From NCBI RefSeq assembly GCF_015711605.1, contig NZ_JABTEZ010000001.1, positions 2,322,001 through 2,386,000 of the forward strand: a stretch of 64,000 nt of DNA, read 5' to 3'. The translations under genes and the position numbers were made by a program. Within the stretch, counting starts at the first letter, position 1, and each line of letters opens with the position of its first letter. This DNA is from Planomonospora sp. ID67723. GTDB taxonomy: Bacteria > Actinomycetota > Actinomycetes > Streptosporangiales > Streptosporangiaceae. Shown here one piece after another: positions 1 to 7,314 of the stretch. Below the pieces are notes generated by a model. That model saw nothing but the letters and a program-made list of their open reading frames with translations, searched no databases and was not told the DNA's origin.

Positions 1-867
1 GCCGAGCTGCTCCTGGGTGCGCAGGTCCGCGGCGTGGGCCTTGAGCCGCTCCTCGGCCCGGACCCGGGCGATCTCCGCCTCCTCGCGGGCGCGCATGGTC
101 TCGACCTCGCGCTTCTGCTTGATCTCCGCGTCGGCCTGGCGGCGCTCCAGCTCCAGGATGGCCTCCCGGGCGTCGACGTTCTGGCGGGTGATCTCCTTCT
201 CCTCGTGCCGCTGGAACTCGTTGGTCCGCACGTGCTCGATCGCGGTCAGCTCGGTGATCTTGCGGATGCCCTGGGCGTCGAGGATGTTGGCCGGGTCGAG
301 CTTGCTGAGCGGCGTCTGCTCCAGATGGTCGATCGCCGCGTCCTCCAGGCTGTAGCCGTTCAGGTCGGTGCCGATGACCTGGATGATCTGGTCGCGGAAC
401 TGGTCGCGCTGGGTGTAGAGGTCGACGAAGTCGAGCTGCTTGCCCACGGTCTTCAGCGCCTCGGAGAACTTGGCGTTGAACAGCTCCTGCAGCGTCTCCT
501 GGTCGCTGGCCCGGGCGGTGCCGATGGCCTGGGCGACCTTCACGACGTCCTCGACGGTCTTGTTGACCCGGACGAAGAAGGTGATCTTGATGTCGGCGCG
601 GATGTTGTCCCGGCAGATCAGCCCCTCGTTGCCGGACCGTTCGATCTCGATGGTCTTCACCGAGATGTCCATGAGTTCCGCCTTGTGGAGCACGGGGAGG
701 ACGACCGCCCCGGTGAAGGTGACGTCCACCTTGTTGACCTTCGAGACGATGAGCGCCTTGCCTTGTTCGACCTTGTTGAACAGGCGGCTGATCATGATCA
801 CCAGCGCGATGGCGACGAGCAGGACGACGGCGAGGAGTACGCCGAGGCCGGTGGAGATGACGTCCAT
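1..867 (-). CDS. Flotillin-like SPFH protein (3' end beyond window)
   Basis: Membrane-raft scaffold protein of the flotillin/YqiK type. The reading frame starts at ATG 867 and runs off the left edge after 289 codons without a stop. Residues 6-28 form one hydrophobic segment (LGVLLAVVLLVAIALVIMIS). An SPFH/band-7 region follows, with a central part rich in charged alternating residues (EKEITRQNVDAREAILELE) that continues into a coiled coil at the edge. It lies 11 nt downstream of the OB-fold membrane protein gene, in the YqiJ-YqiK arrangement known from enterobacteria, so the two probably form one operon and one membrane complex. GAAGGG precedes the ATG. The precise role is unknown. Confidence 0.85.
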   Translation of the reverse strand, partial: MDVISTGLGVLLAVVLLVAIALVIMISRLFNKVEQGKALIVSKVNKVDVTFTGAVVLPVLHKAELMDISVKTIEIERSGNEGLICRDNIRADIKITFFVRVNKTVEDVVKVAQAIGTARASDQETLQELFNAKFSEALKTVGKQLDFVDLYTQRDQFRDQIIQVIGTDLNGYSLEDAAIDHLEQTPLSKLDPANILDAQGIRKITELTAIEHVRTNEFQRHEEKEITRQNVDAREAILELERRQADAEIKQKREVETMRAREEAEIARVRAEERLKAHAADLRTQEQLG

Positions 868-878
868 GGAGCCCTTCG

Positions 879-1493
879 CTAGATAGGACGATCAGGGTCG
901 AGTTCCGCGTCGTAGGGCGTCACCCAGAAGAATTCGCCGTCGCTGTCGTAGGCGAAGATCAGGGCGGTGCCGCCGGCGAGGAAGACGTCGTCGCCGGTCT
1001 GACGGACCTGGATGAGAGCGGAGGAGCCGTCGGCGGAGGTGACCTCGGCCTGGCCGAAGCTCCGGGACACCCGGCCGGTGCGGATGACGCACATGCGGCC
1101 CACGAAGTCGGCGCGGGAGGGGACGCGCTCCTTCGGTACGGCGCGCCGCAGCGGCAGCGTCAGCAGGCGGGTGCCGAGCCAGGCGCAGGCGAGCACGGCG
1201 ACGAGCACGGCGGCCAGCGCCGGGGTGCCGGTGACCAGGGTGGAGCCCGCGAGGCTGGTGAACCAGGCGATGACGACCAGCAGCGAGACGGTCACGGCGA
1301 CCGGTACGCCGCCGAGTCCGAGGCCCGACAGGAGACCGGACAGGCCGGCCGTCTCCGCGCCGTCGGCGGTCTCGTCGCCGTCGAGCCCGGTCACGCCGAA
1401 CAGCGCGAGGACCCAGTAGGCGACGACCACCATGAGAAGGAAGCTGAACAGGACGGTGGGAAAGGCTGAGGCGGCATCGACGAACCGGCCCAT
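879..1493 (-). CDS. YqiJ/NfeD-like OB-fold membrane protein, flotillin partner
   Basis: A 204-residue protein. It has a membrane segment at about 10-35, one or two more at 68-110 (VTVSLLVVIAWF, LAAVLVAVLACAWLG), and a C-terminal soluble beta-rich domain at 125-200 that fits the OB-fold of NfeD/YqiJ proteins. These proteins accompany flotillins and are thought to help their assembly. The direct adjacency to the flotillin gene supports this. No protease domain is present, so it is a short-form relative. Family assignment rests on topology, the C-terminal pattern and context. Confidence 0.7.
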   Translation of the reverse strand: MGRFVDAASAFPTVLFSFLLMVVVAYWVLALFGVTGLDGDETADGAETAGLSGLLSGLGLGGVPVAVTVSLLVVIAWFTSLAGSTLVTGTPALAAVLVAVLACAWLGTRLLTLPLRRAVPKERVPSRADFVGRMCVIRTGRVSRSFGQAEVTSADGSSALIQVRQTGDDVFLAGGTALIFAYDSDGEFFWVTPYDAELDPDRPI

Positions 1494-1650
1494 CGGCGTG
1501 TGGGATCCCCCTGTGGTGTGGTGAAGCGCGCTCCCCCGAGCGCATGCGCCTGACTATATAGAGATAAAGCGCAAGTAAAGGAGATAGTTCCCGACACCCG
1601 AAGAAATGTTCATTCAGGGATGGGGCCGGCGGGGACCGAGGGCGTGAAGA

Positions 1651-1681
1651 GGCCGGGGAGGCGGAGACCCGTCCCCCGGCC
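1651..1681 (-). terminator. Possible terminator of the 28-residue peptide gene
   Basis: Perfect 8-bp inverted repeat GGCCGGGG / CCCCGGCC with a 15-nt loop, just downstream of the small membrane peptide gene on the minus strand. There is no U-tract, which is usual in high-GC actinomycetes. Confidence 0.4.
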
Positions 1682-1704
1682 GTGCTGCAGCTTCGCCGCC
1701 CCCG

Positions 1705-1791
1705 CTAGGCGGTGATCATGTAGGCGAGGCCGATGAGGATGACGACGGGAATGAGCCACACGACCGCTTCGATGGCGAATTCCTTGTACAC
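1705..1791 (-). CDS. 28-residue single-pass membrane peptide
   Basis: A very small gene starting at GTG 1791, with GGAGGG centred about 12 nt upstream. The peptide is a short charged N-terminus (VYKEFAIEA) followed by one hydrophobic helix (VVWLIPVVILIGLAYMITA) running to the stop. The frame stays open further upstream, but nothing there looks protein-like and the Shine-Dalgarno sequence fixes the short form. It lies between the flotillin pair and the PP2C gene on the same strand. It could be a small accessory subunit or membrane-stress peptide. It does not resemble KdpF. No function can be named. Confidence 0.55.
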   Translation of the reverse strand: MYKEFAIEAVVWLIPVVILIGLAYMITA

Positions 1792-1879
1792 GGCGGCGTC
1801 CCTCCGGAGCAATGATCGATGAGGAGCACGGATAACCGACGATAGCGTCAGCACCCCGTCCCGGCCAGGATTCACCCGG

Positions 1880-2650
1880 TCAGGAGGAGGGGTCGGCGGA
1901 GCCGACGACCACGGGGACGTCCTGGACCGCACCGGGCTCGTCGACCACGTCGGCCACGACGCAGGTGATGTTGTCCGGTCCGCCGCCCTCGCAGGCGAGC
2001 TCGATCAGCCGGCGGACCACGGCGTCGAGGTCGTCGACCGTGGCCAGCACGTCGCGGAGCTGAGCGGCGTCGACCACGCCGGACAGGCCGTCGGAGCAGA
2101 GCAGGTAGCGGTCTCCCACCTCGGCGTCCCGCAGGGACAGGTCGATCTCGATGTTCTCGCTGCCGTCCAGCACCTGGAGCAGGATCGACCGGTGCGGGTG
2201 CCTGGCGGCCTCCTCGGCGGTGATCCGGCCGTCGTCCATCAGGGTCTGGACGAGCGTGTGGTCGTAGGTGATCTGGTAGAGATCGCCGTTGCGGAGCAGA
2301 TAGGCGCGCGAGTCGCCGATGTGGGCCAGGGCGACGCGCGGGCCGTCCCAGAGCATCAGGGTCAGCGTGGTGCCCATCCCGGTGAGGCTCGGATCCTGAT
2401 CGACCAGCTCGCGCAGGCGCTGGTTGGCGCGGCGGACCCCGCCCTCCGCGGCGGCGACCAGGTCGGCGGGGCACTCGTGGTCCAGGGGTGCCACGGCGGC
2501 GACCGCGGCCGAGCTGGCGACCTCCCCGCCCACGTGCCCGCCCATCCCGTCGGCGATGGCGAGCAACCGGGCCCCGGCGTACGCGGCGTCCTCGTTTCCC
2601 TGGCGGACCTTGCCGACGTCGGAACCGGCCGCATAGCGGAGTGTGATCAT
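1880..2650 (-). CDS. PP2C-type Ser/Thr protein phosphatase
   Basis: A 256-residue metal-dependent phosphatase of the bacterial PP2C (PstP/Stp1) class, which removes phosphate from Ser/Thr kinase targets. Conserved blocks in order: GNEDAAY (18-24), ADGMGGH (33-39), a GMGTT motif near 93, HIGDSRAYL, CSDGLSG and a C-terminal GPDNITCVV. All metal-binding aspartates expected for the family are present. It has no transmembrane segment, so it should be cytosolic. The ATG at 2650, preceded by GGTGGAG, matches the usual N-terminus of these proteins; the open frame continues upstream but does not look coding. Its partner kinase is not adjacent. Confidence 0.9.
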   Translation of the reverse strand: MITLRYAAGSDVGKVRQGNEDAAYAGARLLAIADGMGGHVGGEVASSAAVAAVAPLDHECPADLVAAAEGGVRRANQRLRELVDQDPSLTGMGTTLTLMLWDGPRVALAHIGDSRAYLLRNGDLYQITYDHTLVQTLMDDGRITAEEAARHPHRSILLQVLDGSENIEIDLSLRDAEVGDRYLLCSDGLSGVVDAAQLRDVLATVDDLDAVVRRLIELACEGGGPDNITCVVADVVDEPGAVQDVPVVVGSADPSS

Positions 2651-2891
2651 CGGCACTCCACCGGAACCCTGCACACCACTGGAACATCGAATTGCACGAG
2701 CGAGTCGCTTTCGGACAGTCGATACGGACACGGTCGAACCGAGATCTTCCAACGATCCACTGTGCGCCGTGGTGGCGCAAGCGGCCTGAGAAAGTGTTGC
2801 CACATCAATTGACCGCCGTGGCGCCGCGTAAGCTGTTTCGGCACCCCGGACACCGCACGGGCACGCCCATGGCAGGACAAGGAGAAACGGA

Positions 2892-4475
2892 ATGACCGCG
2901 ATCGCGCAGGAGGCGGCACGACGCCGCACGTTCGCGGTGATCAGCCACCCCGACGCCGGAAAGTCCACCATGACCGAGGCGCTGGCGCTGCACGCCTCGG
3001 CGATCACCGAGGCCGGGGCCGTGCACGGCAAGGCCGGGCGGCGCGGGGTGACCTCCGACTGGATGGACATGGAGAAGGCCCGAGGCATCTCCATCACCTC
3101 GGCCGCCCTGCGCTTCGAGTACCGCGGGCACATGTTCAACCTGGTCGACACGCCGGGCCACGCCGACTTCTCCGAGGACACCTACCGGGTGCTGGCCGCC
3201 GTCGACTGCGCGGTCATGCTGCTGGACGCGGCCAAGGGCATGGAGCCGCAGACCCTGAAGCTGTTCGAGGTCTGCCGCCACCGCCGCATCCCGGTGATCA
3301 CGTTCGTCAACAAGTGGGACCGGCCCGGCCGCGAGGCTCTGGAATTGCTGGACGAGATCCAGGAGAAGACCGGCCTGCGGCCCACCCCGATCACCTGGCC
3401 CATCGGGACCGGCGGCTTCTTCCACGGGGTGATCGACCGGATCGCCGACCGGGCCGTGCGCTACACCCGCACCCCCGGTGGCGCCACCAAGGCGCTGGAG
3501 ACGGAGCTCACCCCCGAGCAGGCCCTCGCCGAGATCGGTGAGGACTGGGAGCGGTCCAAGGACGAGGCCGACCTGCTGTCGGCCATCGGCTCCGACCACG
3601 ACCAGAAGGCGTTCGAGGCCCACGAGTCGACCCCGGTGCTGTTCGGCGCCGCCCTGTCCAACTTCGGCGTCGGCCGCCTGCTGGACGCCATGGTGGACAT
3701 CGCCCCGTCGCCCGCACCGCGCCCGGACGTGAACGACGACCCGCGGCCGCTGGAAGAGCCGTTCTCCGGCCTGGTCTTCAAGGTCCAGGCCAACATGGAC
3801 CCCTCGCACCGCGACCGGATCGCCTTCGTCCGGGTCTGCTCGGGCCGCTTCGAGCGCGGCATGGTGCTGACCCACGCGGCGACCGGCCGTCCCTTCGCCA
3901 CCAAGTACGCCCAGTCGGTCTTCGGGCAGGAGCGCGCCACCATCGACGAGGCGTTCCCCGGCGACGTGGTCGGCCTGGTCAACGCCACCGCCCTGCGCCC
4001 CGGCGACACCCTCTACGACGGCCCGCCGGTGGAGTTCCCGAAGATCCCGAGCTTCGCGCCGGAGCACTTCTGGACCGCCCGGGTCCGCGATTCCAGCCGG
4101 GCCAAGCAGTTCCGCAAGGGCATCGACCAGATGGAGGCCGAGGGCGTCGTCCAGGTGCTCCGCTCCGACATCCGGGGCGACCAGTCGCCGGTGCTGGCGG
4201 CGGTCGGCCCGATGCAGTTCGACGTGGTCAAGCACCGGCTGGCGGGGGAGTTCAACACCGAGATCGCCATGGACCGGCTCGACTTCAGCATCGCCCGGCT
4301 CACCGACGCCGAGTCCGCGCCGATCCTGGCCCGCCAGCGCGGCGTCGAGGTCTTCACCCGCACGCTCGACGGGGCGCTGCTGGCGCTGTTCACCGACGAG
4401 TGGCGGATGCGCGGAGTCCTGCGCGACCACCCGAACCTGGTGCTGAACGCGCTGCTCGCCGACACCCGCGGCTGA
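2892..4475 (+). CDS. prfC: Peptide chain release factor 3
   Basis: A 527-residue translational GTPase that recycles RF1/RF2 from the ribosome after termination. G-motifs are clear: SHPDAGKST (18-26), RGISITSA (64-71), DTPGHADF (86-93) and NKWD (140-143). Domains II and III follow, with the family-typical VGPMQFDVV stretch. Length is normal for RF3. AAGGAG lies 7 nt upstream of the ATG. It is transcribed divergently from the phosphatase gene and followed by a strong hairpin, so it is probably monocistronic. Confidence 0.95.
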   Translation: MTAIAQEAARRRTFAVISHPDAGKSTMTEALALHASAITEAGAVHGKAGRRGVTSDWMDMEKARGISITSAALRFEYRGHMFNLVDTPGHADFSEDTYRVLAAVDCAVMLLDAAKGMEPQTLKLFEVCRHRRIPVITFVNKWDRPGREALELLDEIQEKTGLRPTPITWPIGTGGFFHGVIDRIADRAVRYTRTPGGATKALETELTPEQALAEIGEDWERSKDEADLLSAIGSDHDQKAFEAHESTPVLFGAALSNFGVGRLLDAMVDIAPSPAPRPDVNDDPRPLEEPFSGLVFKVQANMDPSHRDRIAFVRVCSGRFERGMVLTHAATGRPFATKYAQSVFGQERATIDEAFPGDVVGLVNATALRPGDTLYDGPPVEFPKIPSFAPEHFWTARVRDSSRAKQFRKGIDQMEAEGVVQVLRSDIRGDQSPVLAAVGPMQFDVVKHRLAGEFNTEIAMDRLDFSIARLTDAESAPILARQRGVEVFTRTLDGALLALFTDEWRMRGVLRDHPNLVLNALLADTRG

Positions 4476-4490
4476 CCGTTCCGGCCCGCT

Positions 4491-4518
4491 GTACGGCCCG
4501 CCTCTCCGGGGGCCGTAC
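4491..4518 (+). terminator. Terminator after prfC
   Basis: Perfect 9-bp inverted repeat GTACGGCCC / GGGCCGTAC (4491-4499 with 4510-4518), 10-nt loop, 15 bp after the prfC stop codon. Confidence 0.6.
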
Positions 4519-4530
4519 GGCGTGCGGTGC

Positions 4531-4554
4531 GGAAACGCTCGTGGGAGCGTTTCC
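4531..4554. promoter_or_regulatory. LacI-type operator-like palindrome
   Basis: A 10-bp perfect inverted repeat GGAAACGCTC / GAGCGTTTCC around GTGG, 33 bp before the start of the oxidoreductase gene. The inner TGGGAGCGTTTCCACA resembles LacI/GalR-family sugar-regulator operators of actinobacteria (TGGGAGCGCTCCCA type). It may place the oxidoreductase under a sugar-responsive repressor. It could also act as a second terminator hairpin for prfC. Confidence 0.5.
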
Positions 4555-4587
4555 ACACAGATGCCGGGCATGGTGAGATATGTCCCT

Positions 4588-5568
4588 ATGAGCACGATTA
4601 AGTGGGGCATCCTGGCGACCGGCGGCATCGCCGCGACCTTCACCGAGGACCTGGAACTGCTGCCGGACGCCGAGGTGGCCGCGGTCGGATCGCGATCGGC
4701 CGAGGCGGCCAAGGCCTTCGCCGACCGGTACGGCATCCCCCGCGCCCACGGGAGCTGGGCCGAGCTGGCGGCCGATCCCGACGTGGACGTCATCTACGTC
4801 GCTAACACCCAGAACGCCCACTACGACGCGGTCAAGCTCTGCCTGGAGGCGGGCAAGGCCGTACTGTGCGAGAAGGCCTTCACCCTCAACCGCGCCCAGG
4901 CCGCCGAACTGGTGGATCTCGCGCGGGAACGCGGGTTGTTCCTCATGGAGGCCATGTGGATGCGGTGCAACCCGGCCATCCGCAAGCTCGTCGAACTGGT
5001 CGAGGGCGGCGCGATCGGGCCGGTGAACACCGTCCACGCCGACTTCGGGATCTCCGTCACCGTGGAGCCCGGCCACCGGCTCCGCGACCCGGGGCTGGGC
5101 GGCGGAGCCCTGCTCGACCTGGGTGTCTATCCGGTCTCCTTCGCCCACATGGTGCTCGGCGCCCCGGAGAAGGTGCAGTCGTGGGCGCGTCTCACCCCCG
5201 AGGGCGTGGACGAGAACACCGGCATGCTGCTCGGCTACGCCGATGGCGCGGTCGCGATGCTCTCCTGCGGGATCACCACGCACAGCCCCGTCACGGCGTC
5301 GGTCTCCGGGCCGCTCGGACGCATCGAGCTGCCGCACCTGTTCTTCCGTCCTGAGACCTTCACCCTGTACCGGACGGACGGCGAGACGGAGACCTTCCGC
5401 GTCCCCTACGCGGGCAACGGCATGAACCACGAGGCCGCCGAGGCGATGCGCTGCCTGCGGGAAGGGCTGCTGGAGAGCCCGCTCGTGCCCTGGCAGGCCA
5501 CGCTGGACGTGATGGGCCTCATGGACGAGGTCCGCGCCCAGGCCGGGGTCCGATTCCCCGGGGAATGA
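4588..5568 (+). CDS. Gfo/Idh/MocA-family oxidoreductase
   Basis: A 326-residue NAD(P)-dependent oxidoreductase. The N-terminal Rossmann fold opens with WGILATGGIAATF, the EKAF motif (known as EKP in most members) lies near residue 94, and the C-terminal dehydrogenase domain contains GGGALLDLGVYPVSF. Substrates of the family are sugars, polyols or their derivatives; none can be named here. The ATG at 4588 begins the conserved beta strand directly and is preferred over an upstream in-frame ATG at 4561. The palindrome just upstream suggests carbon-source control. Confidence 0.85.
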   Translation: MSTIKWGILATGGIAATFTEDLELLPDAEVAAVGSRSAEAAKAFADRYGIPRAHGSWAELAADPDVDVIYVANTQNAHYDAVKLCLEAGKAVLCEKAFTLNRAQAAELVDLARERGLFLMEAMWMRCNPAIRKLVELVEGGAIGPVNTVHADFGISVTVEPGHRLRDPGLGGGALLDLGVYPVSFAHMVLGAPEKVQSWARLTPEGVDENTGMLLGYADGAVAMLSCGITTHSPVTASVSGPLGRIELPHLFFRPETFTLYRTDGETETFRVPYAGNGMNHEAAEAMRCLREGLLESPLVPWQATLDVMGLMDEVRAQAGVRFPGE

Positions 5569-5581
5569 CCGCCCGCGTCGT

Positions 5582-5611
5582 CTCGGCCCGGTGTCCGCCG
5601 GCACCGCCGAG
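5582..5611. terminator. Bulged hairpin between convergent genes
   Basis: Arms CTCGG and CGGTG pair with CACCG and CCGAG, interrupted by a small bulge. It sits between the oxidoreductase (plus) and pentapeptide-repeat (minus) stop codons, so it could terminate both. Confidence 0.4.
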
Positions 5612-5658
5612 GCGCCTACGGCTTCGGAGCGGGTACGCAAAGATGAGGACGGGACCGG

Positions 5659-6342
5659 CTAATCCCCGATGACGATGCCCATCGCGCCGGCCAGGCTGTA
5701 GACCAGCCCCTGGGCGTCCCGGCTTCCGATGACCGCACCTCTGAAGCCGGTCACTCCGTTGATCTTCAGTAGCGTGCAGTCGGCGAAGCGGGCGCCCTCC
5801 ATCCGGGCGTTCGAGAACTGGGCTCCGGTCAGGTCGCAGCGTTCGAACCGGACCCCGCGGAGGTCGGCGTTCTGGAAGTCGGCCTCCGGCATGGTGCAGT
5901 CCCGGAAGACGGCGTTCTTGAAAGTCGAGAACCTGAACCTCGTCAGGTCCGCGCGGCAACCGTCGAACACCACGTCCCGGAGCGCGCACCCGGACCAGGT
6001 CATGCCGGTCAACCGGCTGGCGGAGATCCGGACGCGGTGCAGCGTCGACGTCCTCGCCACCATGTTCGACAGGTCGCAGCGTTCCAGTTCCCCATCGATG
6101 AAACCCGCCCTGTGCAGCTCCGTGCCGGAGAGCCTCGTGTCGGAGAAGCGGCAGCCCTCGAAGTCGGCCGCCTCAGTCCGCCGGAACGACAGGTCGACGC
6201 CCTTGAAATCCAGTGCCCGATAGATCCCGTCATCCTCAAGGTCGCGATCGGGAAGCACCGCCGCGGTGAGCGACGCGGGCAGCCTGGGCGCGACCGGCTC
6301 CCTGACCTGAGGCGGCGGGACCCCACGAGTACGGGAGGGCAC
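5659..6342 (-). CDS. Pentapeptide-repeat protein
   Basis: A 227-residue protein. From residue about 43 to 200 it follows the A(D/N)LXX pattern with F or L at the centre of each repeat (for example FEGCRFSDTRLSGTEL, ADFQNADLRGVRFERCDLTG). Such proteins fold into a right-handed quadrilateral beta helix. Some members (Qnr, MfpA) bind DNA gyrase, but most have no known role. The last 25 residues depart from the pattern and may cap the helix. No signal peptide is seen. The function is therefore open. Confidence 0.85.
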   Translation of the reverse strand: MPSRTRGVPPPQVREPVAPRLPASLTAAVLPDRDLEDDGIYRALDFKGVDLSFRRTEAADFEGCRFSDTRLSGTELHRAGFIDGELERCDLSNMVARTSTLHRVRISASRLTGMTWSGCALRDVVFDGCRADLTRFRFSTFKNAVFRDCTMPEADFQNADLRGVRFERCDLTGAQFSNARMEGARFADCTLLKINGVTGFRGAVIGSRDAQGLVYSLAGAMGIVIGD

Positions 6343-6447
6343 GAGGGGAGCCTAGCGCGGCGTTCACTCCTGCCCTCCTGAGGTGTCCCCGCCCGGTGGT
6401 CGGCATGGAGACCTCGGGACGGGTGCCTCGGCGGTGCCGGCGGAGCA

Positions 6448-6532
6448 CGACCATGAACCCCGCCCGACCGCGAGCACCGCACAACCACGAGCACCGCACA
6501 ACCACGAACCCCACACGACCGCGAGCACCCCC
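6448..6532. repeat. Five degenerate 17-bp tandem repeats
   Basis: Five consecutive 17-bp units with consensus CRACCRYGARCMCCSCM, lying between the pentapeptide-repeat gene and the next minus-strand gene. Units two and three differ at only two or three positions. No open frame of interest crosses it. It may be a slippage-derived array or a set of regulator half-sites upstream of the pentapeptide gene. Confidence 0.6.
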
Positions 6533-6552
6533 GGTCGGAGCCTCCGGACCGA

Positions 6553-7161
6553 TCAGACGCGCCTCCACTCGTGGCGCTCGAGGAAGGCGCGCCCGCCGGT
6601 GGCGTATTCGGCGAAGGCCCGCTGCACCGCTTCCAGCTCCGGGACGTGGGTCCGGAACATCAGGTTCCGGACGCTGTCCTTGTACTCCAGCTCGTAACCG
6701 GTGATCTCCGGGGACGACTGCACGAAGTGCTCGCCGAAGACGACCAGTGCGGTGAACGGGTTCTGGGGCGCCATCGTGGCGAGGGCGTCGTGGACGAGCT
6801 GGAGGTCGGGGTCGGTCAGGATCATCCCGTCGCCCGTGTGCATCTGCATCCCCCGGTAGACCCCCAGCGGGGCGAGGTTGTGCACGAGGCGGCGCTGCGG
6901 GTCGTAGCAGACCAGCTCGCACTCGCGGGCGAGGGAGAAGGCCTCGCCCGCCACCTCGTCGGACCGCTCCAGGGCGACGGTGACCAGGGCGTACTCGGGG
7001 GAGACCTGCTCGGCCCCGGCCAGGCGCCCGGCGAACGCGGCGACCCCCGGATGAGCCGTGACGGCTCCGGGCTCACCTCGGCGGAGTGCCCGGAAGACGA
7101 TCTCCGCCTGCTCCTTGGTGATCGGTTTGGGCTCGTGCCATACGGCCAGTTCGAAACTCAC
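6553..7161 (-). CDS. Conserved hypothetical protein
   Basis: A 202-residue soluble protein beginning MSFELAVWHEPKPITKEQA. It is predicted alpha/beta with no signal peptide, membrane segment or recognisable catalytic motif. Proteins with this kind of N-terminus occur in other actinomycetes as unannotated singletons; I recognise no function. It is transcribed divergently from the serine protease gene. The start is the only ATG in frame near a plausible beginning. Confidence 0.6.
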   Translation of the reverse strand: MSFELAVWHEPKPITKEQAEIVFRALRRGEPGAVTAHPGVAAFAGRLAGAEQVSPEYALVTVALERSDEVAGEAFSLARECELVCYDPQRRLVHNLAPLGVYRGMQMHTGDGMILTDPDLQLVHDALATMAPQNPFTALVVFGEHFVQSSPEITGYELEYKDSVRNLMFRTHVPELEAVQRAFAEYATGGRAFLERHEWRRV

Positions 7162-7314
7162 GGCTCCATCGTCCTACAGGGTCACGCCTGCGCCCGCCGG
7201 ACGGGCCGCATCGTCCCAACGCCATGCTGAGCTGGGAGTTCACCAAGTTCCAAGTCGAGGTCAAGTCCCCTCCCGCACACTTCGGAGGACCGTTCCCGAC
7301 AAGCAGGGACGGAT

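Noticed and set aside
1705-1791. KdpF-like potassium transporter subunit
   Set aside because: No kdpABC genes nearby and the sequence lacks the usual KdpF pattern.
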